Below, piece after piece: positions 36,724 to 49,450 of a stretch of DNA of 64,000 nt. The notes under the pieces were generated by a model. That model was not told the origin of the DNA and made no database searches. It was given only the letters and a program-made list of their open reading frames with translations. The stretch's first letter is position 1. Every line of letters begins with the position of its first letter. The stretch lies in the NCBI GenBank assembly GCA_032622095.1, contig CP136066.1, forward strand, positions 55,334,609 to 55,398,608. Direction: 5' to 3'. The position numbers and the translations under genes are program-made. This DNA comes from Siphonodentalium dalli. Taxonomy: Eukaryota; Mollusca; Scaphopoda; Gadilida; Siphonodentaliidae.

Positions 36724-37574
36724 GTCTTCGGAATCTATACGAAAATTCAATAGGTGTCTTATTGAGTGTTCATTAACTAATGGACCCGATTCAACAAGGG
36801 GTTAATATAATATTTTTTCTGCATAATTCAAACAATAGTCCTGTATATTTAGTTGCCTGTTAACCATTGCATAGCTAATTCATATTGGCTATCAGCCATT
36901 ATTTTAATTTAATAGCATGTTTCTATGGAGTGGCTCTGAAGGGTTAATATCATTTTAAAAATCAATTATTCAATCAATACCAAAATCTGTACAATCGTGC
37001 ACAAAGATATACCTAGATAAGAGATATGAGGAAGAGCCCATGTATAGTATGTGTCTATGTAATCCTTGGGAAAGGTTAATTATTTTATAAGCAGATCAAG
37101 GGAAATATACAAGACACTTATATATGTGAGTGTCTGTCATTAGAATCCTAGTAATGACATTTCAAGAGAATATGAGAATCAAGAGTGCCATCTCATTAAT
37201 CACATTTTGACATATAAGATAAGCAATTGCACATCAGCAATATTTATATTTGCTTCCATCTAGCCACTGGCCAGAATAGCAGAACTCTGTATGTCATTAC
37301 GCATTAATTGATTTCATTAGTGTAGAATGCATTAATTTCAAATAGAGTTGTGCATCTTATAGCTTCTAAATTGGCTTTGGAGTATACTAAATGTACTCTC
37401 AACACTTGATATTGTATGTTAATATATCAATTAATTGATATCAGTATATTACATGCAACTATTGCAATAAAATCTTCATATTTTCAAAAACAGGACATCA
37501 CACCTAATGGCATAAACGATTAAATCTGTGATTTATCACCTAATACGCACACGTTTGACTACCAAAAGATAGTC
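36724..37574. other. No gene seen
   Basis: AT-rich, non-repetitive by eye. Confidence 0.4.
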
Positions 37575-38574
37575 CGACAATCGGGGTTCACGATTAGATG
37601 GCTATTGGCATATAATCGCGACCACGGGAGGCATGCGTGGTTTCGATTGAATATCATATTTAATCTGAAGGGTATAAGTGTACCTTCAGACTACCACGAT
37701 ACAATCGTAAGTGGAGGAATCGGGCCCGACGAGATCGTGGATAGTGTTTTCACACGATTGCGATGTCGAGGTACGTTATGATATCGTAGGTTAATTGTTC
37801 CTAAAGCATGTGATTGACTACCCTACGATCATTTCCAGCTACGATTTTTACGTACACACGGCTGCGACTACGTCGCAAGTGGAGGTATCCAAGGATACGC
37901 CACGATTTCGCATCTAAAATCAAACAGTGTCTGATATTAGTTTATGACCTACGATTTTGAAGTGCGCATGCGTAGTCCAGCTACCGGTTATTTCCTACCA
38001 CGGAAATCTTTCCACTTACGATTGTATCGTGGTCGTCTGAATATACACTAAAGAATGTACTTTGACGAAATAACGGCGATTTGTATGAGAAATTGCAACA
38101 CCACAATAGATCAACTCTGGTGAAATATAACTTGAATCAAATTCTTCTATTGGTGGGTGGGCTTGGGGGAGGTTTGGGTTACGCTCTTTAAAAAACTTTT
38201 TCAAATATGTCCGTTATTTCGTCAAAAAAACTTCTTCAAATATCTCCGTTATTTCGTCCGTTATTTCGTCAAAAAAACTTCTTCAAATATCTCCGTTATT
38301 TCGTTTATAAAAATAATTTCCTATTTCTATATTTCGCTCTATATTTCGCTATTTCGCTGTATTTTCATATTTCGCTTTTTCGCTCTATTTCGCTGTATTT
38401 TCCTATTTCGCTTTTTCGTTGTATTTCGTATTTCGATAATTCGCTATATTTGACATATTATTATGGGATATGGGATTATATGATATCCAACATTCTGATA
38501 TTCAATCGAACATCACGTGCCACCTGTGCTCGCGATCAGATGACACTAGCCATCTAATCGTGAACCCCGATTAC
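37575..38574. mobile_element. Two nested inverted-repeat elements
   Basis: Outer arms: AATCGGGGTTCACGATTAGA then TGGCTA at 37579 and its inverse ending near 38572. Inner arms: CTTCAGACTACCACGATACA then ATCGTAAGTGGA (37685-37716) and the inverse at 38010-38043. No coding sequence. Confidence 0.75.
38196..38450 (+). repeat. Low-complexity TTTCG repeats
   Basis: First CCGTTATTTCGTCAAAAAAA with TTCAAATAT(C/G)TC in three or so copies, then many ATTTCGCT-type units. Long ORFs here are artefacts of the repeat. Confidence 0.85.
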
Positions 38575-39583
38575 ATATAGTTTTCTATATAATCCCTGGC
38601 GTATTGGCTGGATTTATAGAGTGTTCAGTTCAAGAGTATAAGGGTTAATTAATCAATACCAAAATCCATACAGATGAAGAGAATGTAAAGAAAAACCTAG
38701 GTAAGAAATATGAGACAGATCAGAAGAAAACTATTTGACTGAATGCATCGGATATAAGCGTGTGAAGGGTTAATACTTTTCTAAACAGACCAACCAATCG
38801 ATACCAAAAACTATATAAGTGAGGGGTGTTATCATAAAGCTGCACATGAAATATGAGCACGATCCGACAAAAACACTTGAGTTATATATCGTATCATCAA
38901 TAGTTTTATTCAGAATCACACCTGTGACATAAAAATCATAAACGCATTATGCAATTTTCACAATGGTGCGATATATTGTGTACAGTCAAGCATATGCATG
39001 GTTGAATTTGGAATATTAGCTGCAGGTATCATGTACAATATTCAGTTTAGTTCAAGGAGGGGGTGACAGAGAGGGGCGGTGATCTCACGTTCCTCGCCAT
39101 GTCTTATGTATTCACAAGTTTATGCAAGACAATATTATTAGACGATTGGAGGAGGGTTGATAACGTGTGCAAGTTGCAAAGAGTCAATGCCAACGATGGT
39201 ATAAATCTCCTCCTGAGAGTTGAGGGCGCCACATTCGAATAAGAAGTGATATTCGTCTCCTCTTGCGCCGTTACCACATATATGGAAAAACATGTTTCAT
39301 ACGTCTATTTGGTTCTCATAAACCAAATTTCAAGTCGATAGCTCCACCCGTTTCCGAGATCTCGTCTGCGCATGCGCGAAGCTGGCGTCGCGCGGGCTCG
39401 GCGACCCGATACAATTCGTATCCGGGGCGTTTCAATTGGCAAATGGTGATTCGAACATCGGAATCGTATTAAGGTCCATATAATATTAAATTTCAATTGC
39501 GAAAGTTATTTTTGACTAAACTCAGTTTTGAATAATCTATAAGTGCGACATTTGTTCATTGTGTCAATATCTCGTTTCCATTG
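38575..39583. other. No gene seen
   Basis: AT-rich with a GC-richer patch at 39360-39430 (GCGCATGCGCG). No motif recognised. Confidence 0.4.
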
Positions 39584-40025
39584 TTAAAGGTACTCAATCC
39601 GAATTAACGCTCGCAAATTACTATTTCCTTGGCTTCGGGGGTAAAAATATTTGATTCGAGTCGAGGAACCCACCAATCAAAGCTAGGAGTGATCAGATTT
39701 CGATGTTTGAAATCTATTAATTTAATTTTACGTGGCCCAGTAAACTTTCGACGAGAAGAACTTATCTGACCAGATAGCTGATGAAGATCGATAACTCTAA
39801 AATCCAGTGGCTTTTTTGTGTCAGATATTTGACAAACCGGCAAAATTTCGTTGAACAAAACGTTGATAAATAACAGGTTTTGGGCAATTTTATACTATAG
39901 TTGACTGTAGTTAGCATTATTTTTGGGCAATTAACCGATTCTGATAACTGAAGCGGCATTTAAAAAAATGTTGTTGTTGGAATCTGATGATATGGGGACC
40001 GTCGAATCGGATTGAGTACCTTTAA
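39584..40025. mobile_element. TTAA-flanked MITE, family B copy 4 (best preserved)
   Basis: TTAAAGGTACTCAATCCGAA and TCGGATTGAGTACCTTTAA form near-perfect terminal inverted repeats with TTAA at both ends. Length 442 bp, non-coding. Confidence 0.88.
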
Positions 40026-40439
40026 TGGAATTGTTTTTTGTTTTAGGGAAATTGTTATCATTTCCTTTAACTATTGTGGTCGACCACCTTAATAAACTGA
40101 TTCAACCATTCATAGTTCATACCACATGTAGTGAGAATATTATGTACATGTTATGTGGGACATATTCTTATTTGAGAGATTCCCCGCATAGTACAATTGA
40201 TAATTAAATTTGTTGTGACCAGACGAGACCATTTTCGCCCAATATGTAGTTATTCGGACATTAACGTCGACTCTTAGAGGATAAACTCCAGTTTCTCCGA
40301 AAACCATAACACTCGGTGTGCTCGGCTTAAGTTTAAAAAAAAATCAACTGTAAATTTTCAAGATCTCCAATGTGCGTATACACACATATTTCGCATCCGC
40401 ATAATAGTATGGGTTTTATTGTCTTCGCGAATTAGTCTA

Positions 40440-41160
40440 TTTGGATGTTGATTGGAATATCCATTGCGCGCGCCTTAAAAATTAGTGAGTACATCGCTCT
40501 CGTAGCTTTATTAACTAAAGACTTTTTTGTTTTGTGAAAGTTGTTAGATCTGTCGAATATGACACGAAGGTAAGTATATTAATTCGCGATTTTCAACATT
40601 TCCCCATTTAGTTGTATGCGATATCTTGGCTTTCTTTCGCCGCCAAAGACTGACAATTATTTTTTAATATTGACCTTGAGTTTCCAAATGTCAAAATATT
40701 CAGAAAACTCGTCCAAAGTCTTGTTCATCTCTTTGGCCGATTCTGCAAAGATAACCGTGTCATCCGCGTAAAACATCATTAGTATTTTCAAGTATAACTA
40801 GCAACTTCGTCTAGTATATATATACGCCTGTGGTAATTTAAGGTAATCAACTTTACTAGACATCAGGAAGTCATGTAGTTCGTTCAGGTGCAGGGAAAAT
40901 AAAATAAGATAAGAGATTTCTCCCTGTAAAACTCCAGCTGTGTTTATGCATATGTGTGATAACTCGTTTCCGATTTTAATAGCTGATTTTACACCATTAT
41001 ACAAATTTCTTATAAATTGGAAACATCGAACATTGCATGATTCCTGAGGTCATTAATTTCTGCCAAAGACCGGCGCGCCATACTGTATCGAAGGTCTGTT
41101 TAAAATCAATAAATGCGCAAAATAGTTTCTTGCCCCTTTGCATGTATAGATTTTAGTGAA
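40440..41160 (-). pseudogene. Non-LTR retrotransposon (LINE) reverse transcriptase fragment
   Basis: Reading the - strand from 41140 down: CAFIDFKQTFDTVWRAGLW (RT block with the first catalytic Asp, 41076-41120), KSAIKIGNELSHICI, GVLQGEISYLILFSLHLNEL (the GVRQG...LF..YLNDL block), YADDTVIFAESAKEMNKTLD (the YADD active site, 40747-40770), then KLKVNIKK and a C-terminal RIQLNGEMLKI thumb-like stretch. The order fits Jockey/CR1/RTE-type elements. Frame changes and stops between blocks and absence of endonuclease and tail show a dead 5'-truncated copy. Confidence 0.85.
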
Positions 41161-41389
41161 TAATTTCCCCAGGCAACACAAACCTGAACTGAAACTATTT
41201 GAAGTTTTCACAGATGAAAGCTAGATAAAGCCAAACATACTTTACAGTATGATTCCAACTGTTAAACTTGAATCTTTTTGTAAACTTAAATTTCTTATGT
41301 CAATATATATAAATGTTTTGCATCTTGTTATAATATGAATTGGGACCTAAATTGAAAGAAAAAAAAAACAATTTAAAATATTTTGTTTT

Positions 41390-41495
41390 GTTTTTTTTGT
41401 TTTTTGCAATGGCAATAAAAAGTTTAGGGTCGGGTGTTTAAAATAGGGTCTGTCGGGTTAGCGGAAACAAACGTCCTTTTTTTAGTCCTCATACA
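41390..41495. repeat. Fragment related to the 18-19 kb fold-back
   Basis: CAATAAAAAGTTTAGGGTCG then a second GGGTC(G/T)GTCG and GCGGAAACA repeat the order at 18978-19032, where the same motifs precede the inner arm. Confidence 0.6.
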
Positions 41496-41499
41496 ATTC

Positions 41500-42476
41500 G
41501 AAATTGTAGTCATATTGCGGCCTCAGCTTGGCTTTCTATAATCTCAATTTCAGAGGCTAAATACTCCCGGTATAAGATGCAGATGCTATCATATTTTTTA
41601 CATTTGAAAGAGATTTTCGATTTTTTAAAACGGCATGAAAGCCTGGTATTTTCAAATTACAGGTATCTGCATTATGTGTACCAAACATGTCTTCTACGAA
41701 TTTTTCATTCATCAGGCAGCATTGTAATTTGCCTGCAAAACTTCACATAAACATTGCACGTCAGTTATATCTAGTTCTGCCAAAGCAACTTCATTCAAAT
41801 TTTATCACACATCTCAATGTATGTTTATGTCAATGATTGATTGCATGTTCATACCTTCACATACTGTGTATGTGCTTCTTTAATGCCACCATTGTTACTT
41901 GACAATATACCACTACCCTCAACTACATTCAGCCTTATGTCAGACAATGGATCCATTAGTGTTCATTCTCATTACTGTTTTATTGCATTTGGTGGCCTGT
42001 TATTTATAGACGATACAGACCCTACGTTATTTTGTTCTTTGGCACTCAATGCCAAAGACACAACGCTTGTGTTGTCTTACCAAGAAATAAACGAACCAAC
42101 ATTCGACAATTCAACAACAGACAATTAGGTGCGAGTTGTGCAGACGTCCTTTGATTGGTTAAAGATAAATTATGGACTTGTTCGGGTACGTGACATGTAT
42201 TAAGTTAGTACTCAGGCGCTATGCCAACCTGGAGAATTTAGCATTCTACTAACTATCTGTGTTCCCTATCGCTCTATGGTATGTAATATATGACATGATC
42301 CCATTTCCAAGTTGAGCTACAGTGTTATTGACACTTTCATTATTCCCCCACTAGCTTAATGTGAACTTTATCAAGTTAATGAAATCAAAGGGAACCCAAT
42401 ACTACATGGACTGTTTACGGCCCATGGGAAAATTTCACTTTCAACTGGAGTACATATACTACCATATGGGAAGAGT
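41500..42476. other. No gene seen
   Basis: A 95-codon + frame (41841-42128) has no recognisable motif or bias and no clear splice context. It is left uncalled. Confidence 0.4.
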
Positions 42477-42616
42477 ATGGGCAGCCAAATTAACATATAC
42501 TCAAATATTTGAAGATATCTCCAAATATTTAGAGATATCTCCAAATAATTAGAGATATCTTCAAATATTTAGAGATATCTCCAAATATTTGAGTATATGT
42601 TAATTTGGCTGCCCAT
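42477..42616. mobile_element. Miniature palindromic element built of GATATCTCCAAATATTT units
   Basis: ATGGGCAGCCAAATTAACAT and its inverse bound a 140-bp palindrome. The interior is made of GATATCT(C/T)(C/T)AAATA units, each itself partly self-complementary. Confidence 0.8.
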
Positions 42617-43246
42617 GGAGGTGACGTAATACTATACATGTATAATCAGTATATCGTATATCGTCATCTTACACATATGCAGGATATGTGCAAAATCTGA
42701 TTACATGTCGAATTGGACACAATGCCACCCATCCCAATACGATATAATCTTCTAAATTACATTTCAGCCTTCATTTTTCCATGTGCGTATTATCTTCCAT
42801 GCATTGTGTTGACGGGAAGATGTGGTTAATCCTATCCACTATATATCAGTTGTTTAACAGAATAGCTAAGTTGTTTAAACAAGATATCTGCGTTGTTTTA
42901 ACAAGATAGCTAAGTTGTTTAAACAAGATAGTATATTTTGGAAGTGGCGGATTTACGCTGTCGTAGATATGTTCGGAATGAAAGAATAAATAAAAACAAT
43001 TTCGATCTTCCATACATTTTCGTTGTGTGACGATCGCCTTGTGGCAACGCCTCGCACAATACAACATGTCAAAAAACAATACATATATCGGGTATACAAA
43101 TACCAGTTCCATTTTGCCGACATACTTATTTTATAAACTGGCAATTTGTGCAGAAAAGTTGTAACACGTTTGGAATTTAACTGAATGTATGTTTCCGTTA
43201 GTGGAAAAGTTGTTAGGAAAGACATATTATTTTATTTATTTATTTA

Positions 43247-43969
43247 TTAGGAGTTTGGGACAGGACCCGGGAGTATTTGAAAATGCAGTACGCCCGTTCC
43301 TACAACCCACTTGGAAATGTTTTTGGAGTTATGATGATGAAATACATAACATGAGATGAAGAGATGATCTAGACATTTATTTTCTTTTTCGACTTTTTTT
43401 TTTTGAGGTGGCAAAGTGTCCATCTCCACCGCGAAGTCAGCGGCAGGGACTTCCTGGGTGACACCGGCCTCCATGTCTCCGCTTGCCTCGATGACGACGG
43501 TAGGAACATCCGGAGTGTCGGCGGCGTCTGGTGGTAATGTCATCGGTGGATGCCAAGTGGGGGAGCTGGCGTCTCTCAGCTCGCCCATGTTTCCACTTGG
43601 CCCTCCTATCCGCGTCCCTTCTTCGTCTCGAGTGGGTCTTCTTCCTCCACTTCTTCTTCTGGTTCTGGTTGCCGAGATCTCCATACCAGATGGTAGGTCG
43701 CTGGTGGGTTCCAGCTTCCGAGTTACCACCAGCATAGGGTACTGTTGGAGCAATCTGGTAGTCCACAGACAGATACACGAAGCCTCCCTTAGTCTGGTGT
43801 AATGTCTAGCTAAGGGTATCCACAACAAAGTCTGTCCACAATCGTCTGCCAAATCCAGCAAACAACTCACGCTGGATCTCTCGGACAGCTGTCCCGAAGG
43901 ACGGCCACACAACTCACAAGCGATCCAGAACCAGTCAACGGGAACAGCGATAAGACACAATGCAAGCAA
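43247..43969 (-). CDS. Unrecognised ORF, 240 codons
   Basis: It is the longest open frame outside tandem repeats and lies in a GC-richer island amid AT-rich DNA. The N-terminal part is hydrophobic with several Cys and Trp (VDWFWIACELCG, CICLWTTRLLQQYPM). The middle is very basic (RTRRRSGGRRPTRDEEG). The C-terminal part is Pro/Asp/Glu-rich (PPDAADTPDVPTVV). A lysine run from an A-tract (PPQKKKVEKENK) follows near 43400. A second - frame (43437-43778) is also open and Arg-rich, so the true frame is uncertain. On the - strand, AATAAA lies at about 43376-43381. It might be an exon of a host gene, a retroposed copy (A-tract near the end) or chance in GC-rich DNA. Confidence 0.3.
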   Translation of the reverse strand: MLALCLIAVPVDWFWIACELCGRPSGQLSERSSVSCLLDLADDCGQTLLWIPLARHYTRLREASCICLWTTRLLQQYPMLVVTRKLEPTSDLPSGMEISATRTRRRSGGRRPTRDEEGTRIGGPSGNMGELRDASSPTWHPPMTLPPDAADTPDVPTVVIEASGDMEAGVTQEVPAADFAVEMDTLPPQKKKVEKENKCLDHLFISCYVFHHHNSKNISKWVVGTGVLHFQILPGPVPNS

Positions 43970-43999
43970 TGCGACTTACCCGCTCAACCGCCGGCTGGC

Positions 44000-45421
44000 G
44001 AATGACTAATGAGGACAGAATTTATTTAAAACGCTAACATTATGTAAGATTTGAATGCTTCCAAAACCATGCAAAGAAGTAGTTATCTCAAAACAAATGG
44101 TCTTATAAATATGTTCACACATTGATGACCCATGCAGTGACATTCGAAAAACTGGTGTTAAAAGTTACCCCGACGTTTGGGTTGTGAGTATTCCTCATTC
44201 CTCAAAGTGATGATATTGCTTAAACATCTTAAATCAAATCATAAACATGACTATGTTTTTGATGTACATGTATTGTTTGCACGCTGTGTGACCCATTACA
44301 TACACCATAGCTAAGGATCGGCGACACACAACAATCACAATAAACATTTTGTTAATTTGTTCAGATTTTTCTTCAAACACATAACGTATGGTCCCTCATT
44401 ACAAAAAAAGCTCCTTCCAATGAGGGGTCATACGCTATGTTTTAGAAGCCTTCCTCCTCATTGTCGCTTAACACTGAACATGTGACACTCGAGATGTTTT
44501 AACTGAATGAACTAATTCTCATGCTGTTCAACTTATGGTTCTTATTGTATATATACAACGTCCCTTCAATGACAAAACCTTTTATTGGCTAAAATAGCAA
44601 GAATCCAATGATGGTACAATCACTATAGCAATGTCTGACCAGTATGCAAAATAAAAATTAGAAACAAAAAAATATTGTTCATATTCTCAGTGCAATGCAT
44701 ATTATTCATCGTAGAAAATTGCCAAAATAAATCAATATCATTAAATAAACATTTCCAACTTTTGAACAGTTTGACCAATTTTAATATTGCATGTGTCGTG
44801 TTAAATGTGTCACGAGAATACAGAATTGAAAATTTAATAGAGAAACAAAGTTGGTGGGGGTGGTAGAACAAAATTAAATTAATACAGCCCCTTGTTGATA
44901 TTTTCCATGTGGTACCTAAAACTTTCGTGAAATTGGGAAATTCAAACCGAAAACCCGTCCATTATAATTGTGTTGCAAATTTTCCGACTAAAATCTGTTT
45001 TTAATATAAATTTTTCGAAAAGTAGGAAAATGTTTGACTCTGAATTTAAAACAACATTTGTTCATTATCTGGTGGCGGGGCCGGAGTGTGGTGTGTGAGT
45101 ACGTCACACCAAACCCGACCCCAGGCCTACCTGTTGCCACGCCCGGTCGTCAGGCGTACGAGCTGGTCGTGAATGCAAAAGGAACTTGTCTTCTTGTTAA
45201 TAGTTGGTCGTCTTATCTTTCAGGGTGTTGCTCGTGAAGATTGACACAAGTCACATTGCTTTTCCTGTTGGCGACGGCATATTCATGTTCGGCCAACTTG
45301 AATTATACTGTAACCATTGAAAATTTCGACAAACCTCGTCAGTTTCCGTACGACAAATAATAAGGGTCGATAAGTCTATATCGAATGGTTCAATCTGCAG
45401 CAAGAACAATGCAATCATAAT
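44000..45421. other. No gene seen; one hairpin
   Basis: CATAACGTATGGTCCCTCATT at 44380-44401 pairs with AATGAGGGGTCATACGCTATG at 44418-44438, a small hairpin. A GC-richer patch lies at 45070-45170 without a recognised motif. Confidence 0.5.
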
Positions 45422-45876
45422 AATTGTGACCCGCCATATCAAATCCAGTCGTAAGTCGGGATTTTTTTACCCTGTGCCAATGCATTCTCTTGTATATGCG
45501 AGTCGACCATAGGTCGCCTCGCATATATAAGAGAATGCATCGGCCTAACAATTTTAATAATTTTTTCTTGTATTCTTTAACAATTTTATAATTTCACCCA
45601 TACAGAGCCCCAGACAAACATGAGCAGACGAAACTCTTCTATATGCTTCTATATATGTGTGGGGCTCCCTGCAGGGTAATGGATGTTTTTTATTTTATGT
45701 CCTAAAAGGTGTAAGAAACATTTATTAAAAAAAAATGATAATTTTTTTTTTAGGCCAATGCATTCTCTTATATATGCGAGGCGACCTATGGTCGACTCGC
45801 ATATATAAGAGAATGCATTGGCACAGGGTAAAAATGTCCCGACTTACGACTGGATTTGATATGGCGGGTCACAATT
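45422..45876. mobile_element. Inverted-repeat element whose arms each contain a palindrome
   Basis: Arms of about 120 bp: AATTGTGACCCGCCATATCA ... at the left and its inverse at the right, including CAGTCGTAAGTCGGGA and TACCCTGTGCCAATGCATTC. Within each arm ATGCATTCTCTTATATATGC then GAG faces its own inverse around GCGACCTATGGTCG. Relatives of the arm palindrome are near 31430 and 62015. Confidence 0.88.
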
Positions 45877-45954
45877 GTGCCTGTTTGATTTCCCAGGAAA
45901 AAGTAAATCCATGAATATCGTTACGCAGACTCAATCGATCTATATGCTGCATGT

Positions 45955-46148
45955 GAGAGCTTTCCGATGAATGGCAACAAGCTATATTTTTCAGGATTTA
46001 GTCAGAAATATGGCTTGTTGCCATTCACCGGAAAGCTCTCACTGAGAGCTTTCCGATGAATGGCAACAAGTCATATTTCCGACTAAATCCTGAAAAATTA
46101 CCCATAATTCTGGTGTGGTTAAGGAGTCGATCATTTAGGGCATTACTG
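45955..46148. mobile_element. Fold-back MITE, family G copy 3, left arm rearranged
   Basis: The right arm is complete to GGGCATTACTG. The left outer arm is replaced by an inverted fragment GAGAGCTTTCCGATGAATGG. Confidence 0.85.
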
Positions 46149-46149
46149 T

Positions 46150-47951
46150 ATGCATATGGACTTCACGTTGTAATTGACGCAGACGAAGATAAAGATCTTG
46201 TATTATTCAAATGGTTCTATAATGATGGTCACCGGCGTGCTACCCAGGTTGGAAGTGGTGGATTTATTCTGGTGTCCATCTCTAGTAGTACATCATATGG
46301 AGACTTATAGTTTTGAATCGGCCAGCCGAGGATTTTACGGATCAGCAGCATGCACGTTTTGCCAAAATGTCATGATATTTCAAAATGGATTTTCTCAAAA
46401 TTTGTCTGGAATTCATTTTTGAAATTAGGTAAATCCTATTATTGTCCATAACCATGCGCAAATCCCCAGCTAACCAGGTGTTTCTAGTATTGTGGCCTAT
46501 AGCTACGTTCCATTTGCTGAAACAATGCCTGGTCCAGACCGTCAGCTCTGATCAGAATATGTTAACCCGAAAGTGTGTCAATACAGCATATCTATACCAA
46601 GCGGTCGACCCTGAATATCCACCCGCTCATTATCGTAGAGTACAACAATCACATGATGGTTTGTCCGAGGAAACTGACGGTTTCTGAACCCCGGATCATG
46701 TTATATACAGGTTTTCATGTGTATACGAAAGGGTTTGAACTTTGAGTTCACAATTCCCGGGGAAACTGTAGAATTTATGATGTCAAAAATTCACGTATAT
46801 ATACAGTGATAGATTTACGCAACGAATTCGTCGCAAGAGTTATTGTATTGCTAGAGAGAACAAACTTGCAAGTTAATGGTTGTGTCCACTAATAGGTTTA
46901 CTAATATATATGTTTTGCATTTTCACATAATCTCCTGTGCATATAGCTAGGAAATTAATATGTTTAAGGTGAACATATAATTTCTCTTTCTGCAACACCA
47001 TCTTGCAAATCTGCATAATCTTCGCATTAGTACGCAAATAATCTTTGTGTAAATACCTTCAATCTGTTTGTTTAATATGGCGACATTTTTTTGTTATTTC
47101 CTTCATATGGCGACATGTCGAGGTATGCAACGGACTCCAATTTTATGCATGCATACATTTCGTCGGATGTCGCCACATTTACACAAAGATTGTATGCAAA
47201 CTAATTCGAATATTAGTTCAGTAACTTCAGCAGTTTAGTGACATAAAACGCACACACGAGACCGATGTTACAATGATAAATATATCAACGTAATTAACAA
47301 ATCTGTAAAAAAAAATTGACACAAAAAACAATAACGTGAGCATGTCAGGTGAACTTGACCTTTCTTTCAAAATGGCCGGAACTTCTTGCAGATTATGTTA
47401 CATGTTTCTGCATGGTCATTATTTTGAAGCAGGAATCTCAACTTTTGATTATCGTTCAATTATATAAATGCACCAGTCTTCATGCCTATATACCAGACGT
47501 ATTGTATTATATGCATTGCAATTAATATATAAGGGCATGTGTTTCATTTTCAACTTCCAGATTACATTTTCCGCATATTATTTTATAATTTAATCATAAG
47601 CTGTCAATCCACGTAATACTGTGAAACAATTGGCTGCCACACACTTTGCCAGTTAGGTTATTTCTCGAAAACTTAAATTTCTTGATTACTTTAACCGCTA
47701 GAGAAATTACACCAACGCCGAGTGACAACTCCTATACCTCGTGCCTAAAAAAAATACATGGAACTTTTCGATGCGATGCGTGATCAGTTGTGACAAGTCA
47801 ATCAAAATCGCTGAATTTCCGATGCGTCGTGATCACCGATCAGTTCAAGTTTTGAGTTTCAGCTGTCTCTTCCAACTTCACGTGTCTGAAATAGTCTCAA
47901 TATTGGACGCTCGTTATACTTCTAACTTCTAATTTTGATGGTCCTCTCATG
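46150..47951. other. No gene seen
   Basis: Several 60-85 codon frames without motifs. ATGGCGACAT and TGTCGCCACATTTACACAAAG near 47080-47190 form weak inverted pairs with ATCTTTGTGTAAAT (47041). Confidence 0.4.
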
Positions 47952-48060
47952 TTTAAGGTTATGAGTTATAACCGAAACGTTTGAAGATAAATTTTCCATA
48001 ACTGTGCTACGCGTTATAGAATTTATCTTCAAACTTTTCGGTTATAACTGCATAACCTTA
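47952..48060. mobile_element. Short hairpin element
   Basis: TTAAGGTTATGAGTTATAAC then CGAAACGTTTGAAGATAAA faces the inverse arm ending CATAACCTTAA. About 108 bp. Confidence 0.8.
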
Positions 48061-48682
48061 ATCGAAACAAGAGTTATTTCTTAAATAATTATCGACTGGT
48101 CATTTTGGCTGTGTATGCCGACCCTTTAAACAAAATTTAAGTAACGATTATTGGCTCACAGCACAATATTGTTTATGTCGTCTTGAAAATATATTGAAAA
48201 ATTGCCAAGTGGCCTTCTTTCAAATTGAGCCGAACGTCCTTGTGTGCTTATGAATTGAGCTATAGTGCATGGGGGCAGTACTATATCTACTGTTTGGGAT
48301 GCCAAGTCTTTTTGCTTCATGTTCTGGAATGATACAGTCTTCACAGGACGTATTGATGTAGGTCTTTACTGGACATATTGCTGTAACAGGCATAAAATAC
48401 ATAAATTATACTAATGAATGTTTTACTAAATGCAAACTCACTAACCACTAACTATTTCACTATCCCCTGCCCCTCTATAATATATTTGAGTACGCCGCCG
48501 CTATTTTCATTGCACACTCCAGTGGCTTATCGCTTATCGGGATGATCGTGGACGCTTGATAAAATTCCCGCCAATGAAAAACTCCGCCCATCATTGAGAG
48601 ATTCATTTCATTCTACCTTTTATAATTTTAGCGCTGGTCGCAAAACCATTAACACTGGTTTTTATCTTCATCAAATTAAACC

Positions 48683-49450
48683 AAGAAAACCATAGTCACA
48701 AATGGTAACGCCACCGAGATCATACAAGAAAACCCGCGAAAACAAAACAAAATCACATTTAATGTTTTAAGTTATTTCCTTCATAAAAAGAATCTTCGTG
48801 ATAATGAACCCTCTCAATACTTTAGAATATAGAATTAACCTTAAAATAACAAAAACCTTCGGAACACAGAACCTTCGGATTGGTGAACCTTCGGAATAGC
48901 GAACATTCAGAGAAATTTCGGAATAGTGGACCTTCGGGATAGTGAACCTTCGGAATAGAGACATGCCACCCAATATTCATATTATATGCCCAGAGTTCAA
49001 AGGTATGGACCCATAAAATTCTAAATTTGGCCCTTAAAACATTGAACTCCAAATTGGAGCCCACACAGAACATCACTTAAGTCAACTCTACCTGTGTCAT
49101 GTCCCAATGCGGGAGGGTCCATCTATACCACAACATTCATATTATATGCCAAGAATTCAACGATACGGGCCCACGTAATGACATTAAATCTCAAGAAAAC
49201 CCGCGAAAACAAAACAAAATCACATTTAATGTTCTAAGTTAAGTTATTTCCTCCTGTATCTGTATCGGTATGCGCGCAGGATCAGTTCGATTGTGAGCGC
49301 ACACTCCATAAAAAGAATCTTTGTGAAAATGAACCCTCTCAAATTAGTCTCAATACTTTAGAATATAGAATTAACCTAAAAATAACAAAAACCTTCGGAA
49401 TAGAGAACCTTCGGAATAGCGGACCTTCGGGATAGCGAACCTTCATAATA
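48683..49450. repeat. Direct duplication with CCTTCGGAATAG minisatellite
   Basis: AAGAAAACCCGCGAAAACAA begins at 48726 and again near 49193. Each is followed by AAGAATCTT(C/T)GTG, AATGAACCCTCTCAA and a run of GAACCTTCGGAATAG-like units of about 16 bp. The upstream AGAAAACCATAGTCACAAAT resembles 225-250. Confidence 0.8.

Noticed and set aside
38157-38557. Two overlapping + ORFs rich in Phe, Ile and Ser
   Set aside because: Produced by TTTCG low-complexity repeats.
43416-43802. + strand ORF of 128 codons
   Set aside because: Antisense to the longer - strand frame; no motif on either side helps it.
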